Shown here piece after piece: positions 32,672 to 44,300 of a stretch of DNA of 64,000 nt. Position 1 is the first letter of the stretch, and each line of letters starts with the position of its first letter. A model generated the notes under the pieces. The model saw nothing but the letters and a program-made list of their open reading frames with translations, searched no databases and had not been told where the DNA came from. Both the position numbers and the translations under genes were made by a program. This stretch comes from Mauremys mutica (lineage: Eukaryota > Chordata > Testudines > Geoemydidae): the NCBI RefSeq assembly GCF_020497125.1, contig NC_059080.1, positions 45,697,563-45,761,562 of the forward strand. Direction: 5' to 3'.

Positions 32672-32811
32672 GAGTTGCATCCGAAGAAGTGGGTATTCGC
32701 CCACGAAAGCTCATGCTGCAAAACGTCTGTTAGTCTATAAGGTGCCACGGGATTCTTTGCTGCTTTTGCGAATCCAGACTAACACGGCTATCCCTCTGAT
32801 ACTATTAGCAA
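32672..32811 (+). mobile_element. Penelope-like element 3' tail inserted in the LINE
   Basis: The insert 32672-32800 is bracketed by an exact 11-bp direct repeat, actattagcaa, at 32661-32671 and 32801-32811. It contains gtctataaggtgccac and cagactaacacggct, the usual tail of reptile Penelope elements, and starts with a hammerhead-like core. Inserted after the LINE. Confidence 0.7.
32681..32710 (+). ncRNA. Hammerhead ribozyme-like motif (likely inactive)
   Basis: Order of parts: CCGAAGA at 32681-32687 (consensus CUGANGA), a five-base-pair stem gtggg/cccac at 32689-32693 and 32700-32704, then the conserved GAAA at 32705-32708 and GC. Penelope-like elements are known to carry hammerhead motifs. 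The change at the invariant U of CUGA suggests loss of cleavage. Confidence 0.5.
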
Positions 32812-33859
32812 AAGGTTAGATACAGAAAATATGCCACTACATAAATCCATGGTATGCTCACACCTTGCATACTGGGTGCAGTTCTGGTCACCCCACCTCA
32901 AAAAAACCCAAGATTATTTTAGAATTGGGAAAAAGTGCAGAGAGGGGCAACAAAAAAGGATTAGAGGTATGGAACAGCTTCCATATGAGGAGAGAGAAAA
33001 AAATACTGGGGTTGTTCAGCTTGGAAAAGAGATGAATAGTGGGGGGGATATGATAGAGGTCTATAAAATCATGACTGGTGTGGAGAAAGTGAATAAGGAA
33101 GTGCTAGGGGTCACCTGAATAAATGACTAGGCACCAGGTTTAAAAAGAAACAAAAAGGAAGTATTTCTTCACACAACACACAGTCAACATGTGGAACTTG
33201 CCACCAGAAGATGTTGTGAAGGCCAGAAGTATATAAGTGGGTTCAAAAAAAGAACTAGATAAGTTCATGGAGGATATGTCCATCAATGGCTATTAAGCAA
33301 GATGGTCATGGATACAACCCCATGCTCTGGTGTCCCTAAGCCTCTGACTGCTAGAAGCTGGGACTGGATGACAGGGGATGGATCACTTGAGAACTGCCCT
33401 GTTCATTCCCTTTGAAGCACCTGGCATTGGCCACTGTTGGAAGACAGGATACTGGGCTAGATGGACCATTGGTCTGACCCAGTATGGCTTTATGCTTAGG
33501 TGTGTTTTTGCCTAAAATCAAATGGCTCCATTTCTCATGTGCCACAGTAACTTGACAATGATTTAATGCCGTGGTTTTTTCCCTTACTTCCCCTGTGATC
33601 TGAGCATCAAGCTGGCTTCTTCATCAATAATGATTCAGGAGGCTACATTCAGGCCGGTGTGTGCCTGTGGAATCTCCTGGGGTTTTCAGGAGTATCTCAG
33701 CGTCCATTCGCCTCACTGATACAGGCAAAAGGAGGAAGAGTCATTTTAAGACTATCTCCTATTTTGCAGGGTCACCATTCAGCACGCAGCTTGCAAAGCA
33801 CTACCATCCAGCGCCCACTGATGCCATGTGGCAGTCACATCCAGATAGCTCAGAACCAG

Positions 33860-34650
33860 AAGTTGGGAGCGGAGCCGCAGCAGCCATGTGCGATTTCTCC
33901 GAGGATCAGATGGCCGAGTTCAAGGAGGCTTTCCAGCTCTTTGACCGAACCAGGGATGGCAAGATCCTGTACAGTCAGTGCGGGGATGTGATGAGGGCCC
34001 TGGGCCAGAACTCCACCAACGCCAAGGTCATGAAGGTGCTGGGGAACCCCAAAAGCGATGAGATGAACATGAAGACACTGAGTTTCAAGCAGTTCCTGCC
34101 CATGATGCAGACCATCACCAAGAACAAGGACCAGGGCTGCTTTGAGGACTACGTGGAGGGGCTGCGGGTCTTCGACAAGGAGGGGAACAGCACCATCATG
34201 GGGGCCGAGATCTGCCACATCCTCATGACCCTGGGGGAGAAGATGACGGAGGAAGAGGTGGAGATCCTGGTGGCCGGGCACGAAGACAGCAACGGCTGGT
34301 CCGGATGGTGCTGAGCGGATGAAGAGTCCAGCCGATCTCCCCCCGTCCTGTCCTATCCCCTCCGAGGCCTCGGCTCGCCGCCAGGCGCTCAGGTTTATTC
34401 TGTTCTGTGCCTTTTCTACGCCCTGTGTAAACTTCTCCTCCCTGTGTGGACCAGAAGGAGACTTCCAGTGCTGCAAAGGGTTGTCCCAGGGGTGCCCCTG
34501 GGGGCAGGGGGAGGGGGAGTGATCCCTGTTTTTTCTGGGGTTCTTCCCTCCCCATTCTAACCCCTGCAGCAGTGCTCAGTTGTTTCTCCTTCCAGCTGCT
34601 TTCACTTAATAAACAGTTTGGAAAGTGAAAAAAAAAACAAAAACATAAAA
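33860..34650 (+). pseudogene. MYL6: MYL6 processed retrocopy (myosin light chain 6)
   Basis: A single uninterrupted block carries a short 5' UTR, an ATG at 33886, 142 codons closely matching myosin essential light chain 6 ([44 protein letters not shown]), a 3' UTR, AATAAA at 34608-34613 and an A-rich tail from about 34629. No introns, so it is a retrocopy. About 19 bases corresponding to the last EF-hand segment are missing. The frame shifts and stops at 34314, while the normal final codons (LVRMVLSG) remain in the next frame. That ending belongs to the smooth-muscle splice form, so the parent transcript was that isoform. The first part is well preserved, implying fairly recent origin. Expression is unlikely but not excluded. 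Confidence 0.88.
34608..34613 (+). terminator. Polyadenylation signal of the MYL6 retrocopy
   Basis: AATAAA followed 15-20 bases later by an A-rich tract, the retroposed poly(A) tail. Confidence 0.75.
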
Positions 34651-35059
34651 AAACCCCAACAAACAGGGGTTGGGCTACAAGACCCAGCCAGAAAGAATCC
34701 ATCTATCGGCACTTCAGATGCAGAAAGCAGAGTCAGGAAGAACCCCACTGCGAACTGTGAGCTCCTGGGGTTGTGCAGCAGAGACTAGCACAATAGACTA
34801 GAGGAGGCCAGGTGTTACCCACAGCAAACTTCAAAGAAACAAGCCTGCTACCCCTCCCCCCAACACACTACCCCCACCCAGCTGTGTAACCATGGGCTGC
34901 ACATCACCCCTCCCACCCTTTGGCCTGTATTTCCACTGCAAGTTCCTTGGGGGCAGGGAATGTCTCACTAGGTATCCGTACAGGAAGGGGCCCTGACTTC
35001 ACACCACTGCTGGGCTGGGAATACTAAATAGACTGCCAGGCGGGACAGATACACAATAT
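34651..35059. other. Intergenic spacer, nothing recognised
   Basis: Short gap between the MYL6 retrocopy tail and the CCNB3 polyadenylation signal. No ORF or repeat identified. Confidence 0.4.
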
Positions 35060-35065
35060 TTTATT
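35060..35065 (-). terminator. CCNB3 polyadenylation signal (AATAAA on minus strand)
   Basis: TTTATT on the plus strand, about 200 bases beyond the CCNB3 stop codon and the first canonical signal downstream of it. Confidence 0.7.
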
Positions 35066-35266
35066 GACTTATTTTCATGTTTAGTCACCCAATAACACTT
35101 GCTACATTTTTTCCCCCCTTTAACATTAAAAATCTATGTACAGACCCCTTTGGGTCAAGGAAGCAAATCTCTATATACAGGCTATTTACACATGGGCCGC
35201 GCATCCCTCCGAGCCAGGGGCAGGGCTGCCAGCCCCCCAAGAGGGCTGCTCACCCCATCCCCTGTG

Positions 35267-35336
35267 CTAGCTCTTCAGAGCCACCTCCAACTTCAGCATG
35301 TCCATGGGAGCACTCTTGGCTACTTCGAAGAAGACT
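35267..35336 (-). CDS. CCNB3: CCNB3 coding exon 11 (C-terminus)
   Basis: Acceptor tttcag. It encodes VFFEVAKSAPMDMLKLEVAL then KS and a TAG stop at 35269-35267, matching the conserved B3 C-terminus. Confidence 0.9.
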
Positions 35337-38300
35337 CTGAAAAGGTGACACAGGCCTGTTAGTGCAGCACACCCAGCGGAGGCACATAGCATAGGACCGG
35401 GGCAGGGGGGTGGGGCGCTCCAGCCAGCCTGAGGGAAGTCTGCTGGGGCACTGGGCCCCAGCCAAATGCCTGTGGTCATTAGCAAAGGACTCCTTTCTCT
35501 AAAGAGTTCATTAGGCATTGGCGTTAAATCGGCTTTTGGTGCTCAGTCTAGCAACCCTGCCCGCATGCCCTGTCCCTGCTGGCACGTTCTCCAGTCACCA
35601 CGGAGTCCTTCTGGGCACATGGGACCCAAGCTCCTAGCGTACAAGCCTTCCAGGCCCCCCTTTATGCAGAGCAAAGGGCAAATTTCTCTCCCTTTACAGG
35701 TTCTCTCCCTTTCAGGTGCTACCCGCCACCCCAGGCCTGCGGCATAAGTTCCAGACCAGGGTGACCCATAACTCCAGCATGCACGGTGGTTTTGCTGGCA
35801 CTGCCCCTGCAGCAGCCACAGCCCAGCAAGGACCCCTTAGAGCACTGACAGATTGTGGAATGCAGGCAGGCCCTTAGCCGTAGTACGGCGAGCTCCTGCT
35901 GGGCCAGCCTCTGCCAGACTGCAGCTAGCCAGCCCAGGTGGCTCAGTTTCTCCCCCCTGTTCTCGATGCAACAGAGCCAGGGTGTCTGAAGCCACAGCTA
36001 GCTCTAAAGAGACGAAGATCAGAGCGACTGGGGGCAGCCAGTCCTTGCTGTGCTGCAGATCAACGTTCTGCAGAGCGCAGCCCAGAATGAAGTGATCACA
36101 ATGGTCCCTTGGAAGCTGACACTGCACTGGGGCCAAGGCAGCAGGGCATTCACAGCTCCCACCCCAGGCTGCCCAGGCAGGTGACATGCCCAGTGCAGCA
36201 CCTCCTGCTGGCCAGTGAAGACATCTCCCAGCCCCAGCCCATCAGACACACCACAGACACACCGCTGCAAGGAGAGTCCACTCACCGGTGGGAGTACTTT
36301 GTGCGCACCGCCTTTAACTTGTCATCGTGCTGGTAGGTCAGCAGGAAGTTCAGCCTCTTCACCAGTGGATGGAGCTCCTGAGAGCTGTACCCGCTATAAT
36401 ACTCCAGCGTGGGGCTCTGCAACACATTAGAGGGACTCAGAGCCTGGACCAGCACCATTGCACATATACTCCCTCCATGCTGCTTCTTCCAGGACACTGG
36501 GGATAGATCTGACCCCTGGGATGTCCTGACCCCATAATGGCTGCTTGGCCAGACTCCAGCGCAGACAGGACACGGATCACTTGCCCAATTTAGGTAACAG
36601 CTGAGTTTGCCTTCTCATCGTGACGAGTAAGGAGCAGAGACAGGCCCAGTCAGGTCCCCACACGGAGCCAAAGGAATGGCCTCTGTGCAGGTGGCCATCT
36701 GCAAACAGGGACACTATGGCCAAAGATCCCAGGGATGGGGAGAGAGCAGCCAAGCACCAGAGTCAGCTGCCAGGCAGGGAGCATTGGACAAGAATGTCAC
36801 ATCCTTTTCCCCTAGCCTGCAGGGCCAGTTATGGAGGATGAGAAGGCAGAGCAAACCCCACTCCTGAGGCTGCTGAGGGCCTGGCTTGGAGATTGTGGTG
36901 AGCTGCCCCCTTCTCTAACTCTCCCTGAAGGTACCAGGGCCTGCCCAGTACAGCTGCCACTACCCCAGGCTCTGCAGTCTCTGGAAGTGGGGAGCTGGAG
37001 AGCAGACACGGGACTCAGCAGGGTTAGGAACTCGGGCCTCACAGGCTCACGTGGAGCTAGCTATTAGAGGCAGGGCCAAAGGAGAAGTGGAAGGGGTGGG
37101 GCTTCCCTGTCCATCCAGGATTGAAAGTGCATCAGTAGCTCAAGGCCGGGAGTTCCCTGCAAAGACTGCAGGATCTGGGACCAACCCACCCGCAGCCACG
37201 TTTCCAGCGGCTCCAGGACAGTGGCCATCCCTACGAACAGAGACTGGCGACTTGACCCTGGGGGAAACCAGCCAGACAACACTGCTAGAGAGCCAGCGAC
37301 AGCGGCCAAAGGGGCAGCTATTCCAGGCAGCCTCCTGCCCCTCGGGGCCAGTGGAGCTAACCTGGACAGCCAGGCATGGGGAAGGGCCAGGAGAGCAGGG
37401 CACTCACCCATCCACCAAGGCTCTTCATCTTGAGCGCCAGGAGCAGGCAGCTGGCGGCTAGCTTGGAGGCGCTCTCCTGGACATAGTCATACTCCGGCAA
37501 GGTCATCTCGCAGATGAAACGGGCCAGGGTCAGCGTCTCCATGCTGGCGTGAGCGCACTGGGACCATGGGAGGAAAAAGGAACTGTGATGAGACCTCTCT
37601 GCTGAGCACCTGGTGAAGGGGAGATGCCTCCCCTAGCTGCCCCCAGAGCCAGGGCATGGTCATGGGGGAGCACCCTGTCTGCACTGGAGAGCCCTGCCCA
37701 GGGCTGACTCCATGGGAGAGGCAGGTGGTCCCACCCAGCAGATAACTGCCAGCTCGCTGCAGTAAGGGTCCCATTGGTGCTCAGCACAGGGGTGAGGAAG
37801 GGGGATGGGTCCAAGGCACCCCAGAACACAGGTACCCCATGGCCCCAGGGGAGAGTCACTGAGTGAGCCAACCTGGCTGCCTGTCCAGGTCACTCAAGCC
37901 CAGCAGCTGGGACTAGCCCATCTGTCTCACTCCTCTGCTGGGATAAGTCAGATCCAGACCTCTCCATGGAGGAGCCTCTGGCATCCAGGCCTGGATGCCT
38001 GCTTGTCCCCACCCTGAGTGCCAGATGCTCCTGTCCCTTCTGGAGCCCACAGACAATTCAGCACTTGATTCCCCTCCCTGGCCGGGAGAGAGCTCTTTGC
38101 TCTGGGTGTGTCGGGCAGAGCAGGGGGCATCATTAGGCAGGGGCAGAGGAGCCAGCCAGCGCTTCCACATGACCGAGATAGCCAGGCCTGCATGGACCAA
38201 AGAGCAAGCAGATGGAGGAGAAAGAGACATTAGTGCTCCTGGCACTGAACATCCTGCTCTGCTCCCCTCGGTGCCCTGAGTCGGGACTTGCCTCCAGGGC

Positions 38301-41300
38301 ACTGAGGTGCAGAAAGGAATGGCAGGTGTGATAGGACTCGGTGGATGGGGAGAAGGGAGAGCTTGTTTGCTAGTTACAGCCCCTCTGACAAGCTAGCATT
38401 TTCCTTCCAACGAAGGAGCAGCCTTTGCTCTCCCTGCAACATCACCCCCTCATAGAGTGCTTTATGCCCACGTCGTGCTCATTTCCCCACCAGCAGCCCA
38501 ATGTGATTGTGCCACCTGGCTGGTGGGGGAGGGTGTCATCGAGGTCCACCTGCTGGCCTCTAGCTGTGACCACCCACATCCCCCCTAGTGGCAGAAATGG
38601 GGCCCCACCTTGGCAAACCTCCGCAGGAAGCGATACGGGATGGGAATGTTGATGTCGAACTTCAGCATGCGGAGGATACTCATTTCCATGGCAATCAACT
38701 CCTCCCGCTTGTAGGCATCATCACAGATGTAGAGGAAGTCGTCCACACACGGGGGGCAGCGCTCCTAAAGGGAAATAGCCATGGGAATGGTCAGCCCCAC
38801 CTACACCCAGGCCAGTGCTGCCCTAGTCCCTAGGGGGTGCTGTGCTGAGCTGCCTGGCAGGGGCTAAACTAAAACCCTGGGGGTGAGATTTTCAGAAGCA
38901 TCTAGGTGAACTTGGAGCATGAATCCCATTCACTTTCAGTGGTTGGCTCCCAATCCCCTTATGCATTTTTTTTTTTTTTAAATTTCCCTTCTGGCTCTTT
39001 AAAAACCCACTGGCACCTTTTGAGAGATGTGAACCCTATTGTCCTGGCTGGAGTTCAACTTGGATGAGGCCATGCTGCCCCCCAGGGACAGCCCTGCAGT
39101 CGCAAATGAGATAACACCTCTGGAACTGCTCTGTATTGCTGCTGTTGAACAGCTGCCACGTTCTGTTCCAGAGATGGCTGCATTTCAGTGGTGGGCCAAA
39201 ATGTTCATTGAAGACGGGGCAGGCCGATGCAGAGCGCTTCACTTTCATCAAAGTTTTCCATGGGAAACTTATTTTCAGCAAAAATTCAAGATGGAAAGAT
39301 TTTATTTGGGAAATGCCATTGTAGTGTCTCATGGGAGTTGTAGTTCAGGTGCCTCATGCTCCTGCTCTTCTCTATAGGATGGGCTTGACATCTTGCAGGA
39401 TGCCCCAAAGTTTCCCCTCTTAGAAAGGGGAGGCAGTGCATCATGGGAGATGTAGTCTCCCATAGGGGGGAGGGATAGCACAGTGGTTTGAGCATTGGCC
39501 TGCTAAACCCAGGGTTGTGAGTTCAATCCTTGAGGGGCCATTTGGGGATTGGTCCTGCTTTGAGCAGGGGGTTGGACTAGATGATCTCTTGAGGTCCCTT
39601 CCAACCCTAATAATCTATGATTCTAGTCCAACCAGGGAGCCTAGACCATAGCAGAAAATCCAGCAGGAGACAACCCACCAACGATTTCCATAAGGCACTG
39701 CAACAGTATATGTGGATTGAAATATCACTTTAGGGCATTTGATTGATTGATAAATCAAGATTTTGATTTGAAAATTTGACCAGCCCTACCCCAGTCTCCC
39801 CACCTGGGTAACCTGCCCAAACTTTCACCTTTCAGGCTGGGGACTTCCACCACAATATTCAGAAGGTGGTGGTGGGAAGAGGGGGACATCTCTCCAGCTT
39901 GGTTTGATTTTTGGCTACAGAGTGGGGTGTGGAATTCTTCTTCCTTTCTGGGCAGTGTCTCAACAAACTACCAGCACCTGGAACAGTTGGGTTCCATTCC
40001 CAAGCACAGTGCATTGGAATGCTTTAACCAGCACTTGTGGGATCAAAAAGCATATCAGCCCTGTCACCAATGGCAGCATTTTCTCCCTGGGACTCCCTTT
40101 CCCCACTTCCTGTTTCCTCCTTCAACTAGGAAATTAAATGCAAAAACTTGAGTTAATCCTGCGTCGTGGCTCCAACGCTCCCAAGTCAGGTGTAACATTA
40201 ACACCACCGTGCTGCGGAGAGATCCATGCAGCTCTTCCTCCCTTGTTAAAGTTAGTTGCTCAGTGGCAGCATTGCGACACACTTGGTCCATAGGACGTGC
40301 ACCAAGGTCCAAGTTCATGGGCCAGCTTTAGCATTTGGAATGTCCCAACTGCCTGATCTTTCCCCCTTTGCTAGTACAGCCCAGTTCACACCAGCGCACA
40401 CTCCCAGAGATTTGCATTAAAGGTGGGACGCTAACCAACAGGACCCGCCTAAGGGCTAACTAGGACCCAAGGGGTGAATTCCAGCCCACCACTCCCTCGA
40501 TCCCAGCCTGCCCTGCACCCTCACTGCTATTCCGGCACTGGGGCCTTTTGAGCAGCAATGGTCAATCCCTGCGCTGTAGCCTTAGCCACGTGAGCTGCGT
40601 GGGGGGCTATAATGTGACTGCACAGCAAGCCCCATGTGTGTCCCCCTCTGGGCCTGTGTTACCCTCTGCCTACAAGCAAGGCTGCCCCCGACGCCCCGCA
40701 GGCTCTGCCCAAGCCAGAGCTGGGTCACCTCAAACTTGGAAGCGATGAGGATGGCCGTGGAGCCAATGAGCTGCAGCTTGTCCCTCATGCTCACCACCTC
40801 CACCAGGTAGTGATCCACCAGCTTCACCGCCAGGTACAGCGTCTCATGGTTCAGCTCAAAGTTCTCCTGCGGGGGAAGACAGATGGAATGGCACATGCCA
40901 GCCAGTGTCACCCACCCTGGGTGCAGTCACTCAGGGTTTGCTATGTTCCCAAGCTGCTCTCCCCAGGCGGGCACCCCATGCAGCAGGCTCAGGGCAAGGA
41001 GCAACAGAGCCCCTCACCTGCTCTGCTCCCGAGACTTGCCCTCATGCAGGCTGGGACTTGTTTTAGCAGCCAGGGGAAAATGCTTCCCATTCCCAGCCCG
41101 GGGGTGAAGGTCACGTCTGCTGTTTTGCCCCAGGCTGCCCACCCCGAGTGCCCAGGCACAGATCAGAGTCGTTTGGCACAAGGAGGGGTCCCCGGTGCTC
41201 CACTTGTCTGACTCGCCAGGCTGCTGCTCCTCTCCAGACTCCAGGGCTGGCTTCTGACACGCCCAGAGGAGAGTCAGGGCCAGCATCTCCACGAGGTAAC

Positions 41301-44300
41301 TGGCCCCTCCCAACGAGTGTGTGGAAAAACGGTAAGCGGCTTCCTCCCCCTGGCCTGCAGCCCCCTTTCCTCAACCCCCGTCTCCACTCACAGCCCTTTC
41401 ACCCCCGCCACAAGCTAGGCTCACAGCTGCATGCAGCTGAGCCGCGTTGCAGGGGCTGAGGGATTCCTCTCCTCCACGTGGCTTCTGCTCAAGCCTGCTG
41501 GGGAGGGAGGGCTGGTCTGCCCCACCTCCAGCAGGGTGGGCCCCCTGCCTCTTTTTTTTTCTCCAAACAAATAAACAGCTACGGTGCACACGCTGGCACT
41601 CTCCTGGCGGTTCATTCTCTCCCCCACCACAAGGGAACCCGGGTGCGCACCTGGACCTCCACCATCCAGTCCACCAGAATGGCTCTCATGTCCCTGCTGA
41701 TGTCGTACTGCTTCTCCATGTAGTTTGGGAGCAAGAACTTCTCCTGCCAAGGGAGCCGCAGAGAGGCTGTTAGTGAATGAAGCCCGCCCACTGCAGCATG
41801 CGGGTAAGGGCTTGGAGAGGCTGAGTCCATGGCTCTGCCCTCCTGCAGGCAGGCTTCTAAGCTCTCTCCATGGCACCATGGCCAGGAGCTGCTGCTGTCA
41901 CAACAGGGCCTCCCTGGGACAGGCCCTCAGCCCCACTGTTGACGTAGGAGGATCCCACCCCCCACCCAAGCCCAGTTTTGTCTCTGTAATGGCACCAACT
42001 CTTGTGATGGGCTGGACGCTAGAGCCCAGTTGATCCTACCCAAACTGCTCATCCCTCCCGTGGTCAGCCAGCCCTGCTACATCAAGGGAAGGGGCCACCC
42101 ATGGCCCCCAGCAGGGATTAGTGGCTGGGAGGACAGTTGCTGCCAGAAGGTGCCATCCGCACAGACAGCGCTGCAAGGAAGCGGCTGTAACTGGGCTTCA
42201 CCATCCAGAGGTGAGCTAGGAGCCCAGCCTGCTTCTCCTGCTGGGCCAGTGAGCAGCACAGCTGGAGGGGAAATGGCCACCAGGGCCTGCCCAGGGTTTC
42301 TCAGGGAGACTCACTGCCATGGACAGAGCGGCCATCAGCCAAGTGGAACCAATCACCCTGCCCAGGACCAGCCAGCCTCCTGCCAGGAGAGCCCTGGGTT
42401 CCAGAGAGGCTGCACGGAGCAGGCAGCGGGAGCAGAGACCTGTACATAACAGGATGACTGGAGCTAGTTTGCCTGCTTGGAAAGAGTGAAAGGCTGAGCC
42501 AAGCCAGCCAGGACATGAGCCGGGGGCTTTTGGAAATCAAGCTTTATGCATCAAGTGCTAAGACACAACCTGCCTGCCCTCCCAGTGTACCAGCCCCCCA
42601 TCTGCAATGCCATGAAATGCAGCAGACAAATGCACTGGAGGGGGCTGCACTCTCTTCTCTGGAGACAATGGGACTTTCAGACCTTAGGGGCCTCGGCCTG
42701 GCATTCTAGCTCCTTCCTGTGCCTGGTGCCCCGGGAGCCAGCCTGGTGTCTCCAGGGCATCAAGCCAGCGAGCTCGGAGAGACTGGGCCAGTCCAGCAGA
42801 GGAGGAAGGAGAGACGGGCAAAGCTGAGATCCTTGTGCTTGAGCCCTTCCCGAGTGCCACACACCTCTCTCTCCTTCATGTAATTGAAGATCTCCTTGGC
42901 ATACTCAGCGCTGGCATAAGGGTCTCCCAGCTGCTCCTTGTCAATGTCCTCAATGGCAGGCACCTGCGTGAAAGGCAAGAAGGTTGGGGGATACCTCTGG
43001 GACACCAGAGAGACGAGTCCCAAGCACTCATGACAATGAGGCACTGAGAGCGATGACTGGTCAGGCACTGGGCTGCCGGCCCCAGACTGCTTTGCCAACG
43101 CACCTCTCTCACCTAGCAGAGGAGCGTCCACAGCTATGTGGCAAACCCCAGCCTGGAACACAAGGCACTGCATGCCCCGTCACTGCGCTTCATCCTGCTC
43201 TGCAACACCTCTCGTGCTACTCTCCCGGCTCACCCAGCAGGACTTTTCTGTAGCAGTTTGCCTACGTGGCCTGCAGGGGGCAGACCTGCCCCAACCCAGC
43301 ATTCAGGGAAAATTAGCTGCCAGATCCCATCTGTGTAGAGCAGCAGCTGGGGAGGGGGCAAGGTGGCTCCGCACATGCAGACGGACAGAGCCTGAGGTGA
43401 GCAGTTGAGGCAGCAATTGCAGGCAGTGCTTCGGTATCCCCAGGAAGAGGTGAACGAGCGCCCTCTAGGGACAGTGTGAGGCCAGGACACTTCCCTCCTG
43501 CAAGGAGTGCAATGCCAGCATACCAGCTGAGTCCCACGTGCTGCTCCCGCCCGTCGCCCTCCCAGGGGCCACTAGCATGGCAGTGAGCACCCGATTCCAC
43601 TGACCTGCGTGGGTGCTGGCTCCTCCGGCACCGGGTCATTTTTGTGAACCAGTTTAGGATCAACAGGTGCCTCAGCTGGGGGCGTTTTCCTTGTTGACCT
43701 AACAGAAGCAGCCAAGAGCAGGTCAGACACTGCAAAAGGCCGGGCTCAGGGACAGGGGGGTGTTGGTCATCCAGTGCCCCAGAAATCACCAGATCACATC
43801 AGACTAGGGTATAGCTATAGCCCAGGGCCCCCTCTCCAATAGGGCCCTGTAATAGCTGCTTCAGAGGCAGGGGCAAGAACACCATCCCCCACTGAGTGAA
43901 CAATGACTGGCTGATACCCTGAAGCAGGAGGCTTTACAGCCCTGCCAATATTTTATCTTGACTAACACCACCACGAAGGTTCCCATTATCCACATCAACA
44001 CCCAAACTTTCCTTGAATTCCACTAAGCTCTTGGCCTCCATGAGATCTTGTGACAGAGAGTTCCACAGGCCAACCAAGCATTGTATGGAAAAGGCATTTT
44101 CCTTTAGCAGTTTTATATGGAATGGCTTTCAATTCCATTGAAGTCCCTTGTCATCCTAACACAAGGACAAGGGATCTCCTGATCTGTCCCCTCCATACCA
44201 CCCCCTTCGTACACCTGCCTCATATCCCCTAGTATTAGTCTCCTCTCCAAGGCATGCAATCCCCATCTCTCTTCCTAGGAGTTTTTCCAGTATCCTGTAT

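Larger units (their letters stand above)
31625..33510 (+). mobile_element. CR1-type LINE, 5'-truncated with reverse-transcriptase traces
   Basis: Conceptual pieces in plus frames include DGIHPRVLQALK (near 31750), YLDFQKVFDKVP (near 32105), LFNIFINDLE-like at 32310, and ADDIKLL-like at 32370. These are successive reverse-transcriptase motifs of CR1/L3-type LINEs. Many stops and frameshifts make it dead. The 3' end near 33490 (gacccagtatggc) lacks a poly(A), as is usual for CR1. Confidence 0.8.

Noticed and set aside
33661..34314. A 217-codon gene starting at 33661
   Set aside because: The upstream in-frame extension is chance; similarity to myosin light chain begins exactly at the ATG at 33886 after a typical 5' UTR.
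39465..39530. A tRNA gene
   Set aside because: Box A and box B are present, but the body passes into a CR1-like tail and no cloverleaf acceptor stem closes; it is a SINE.
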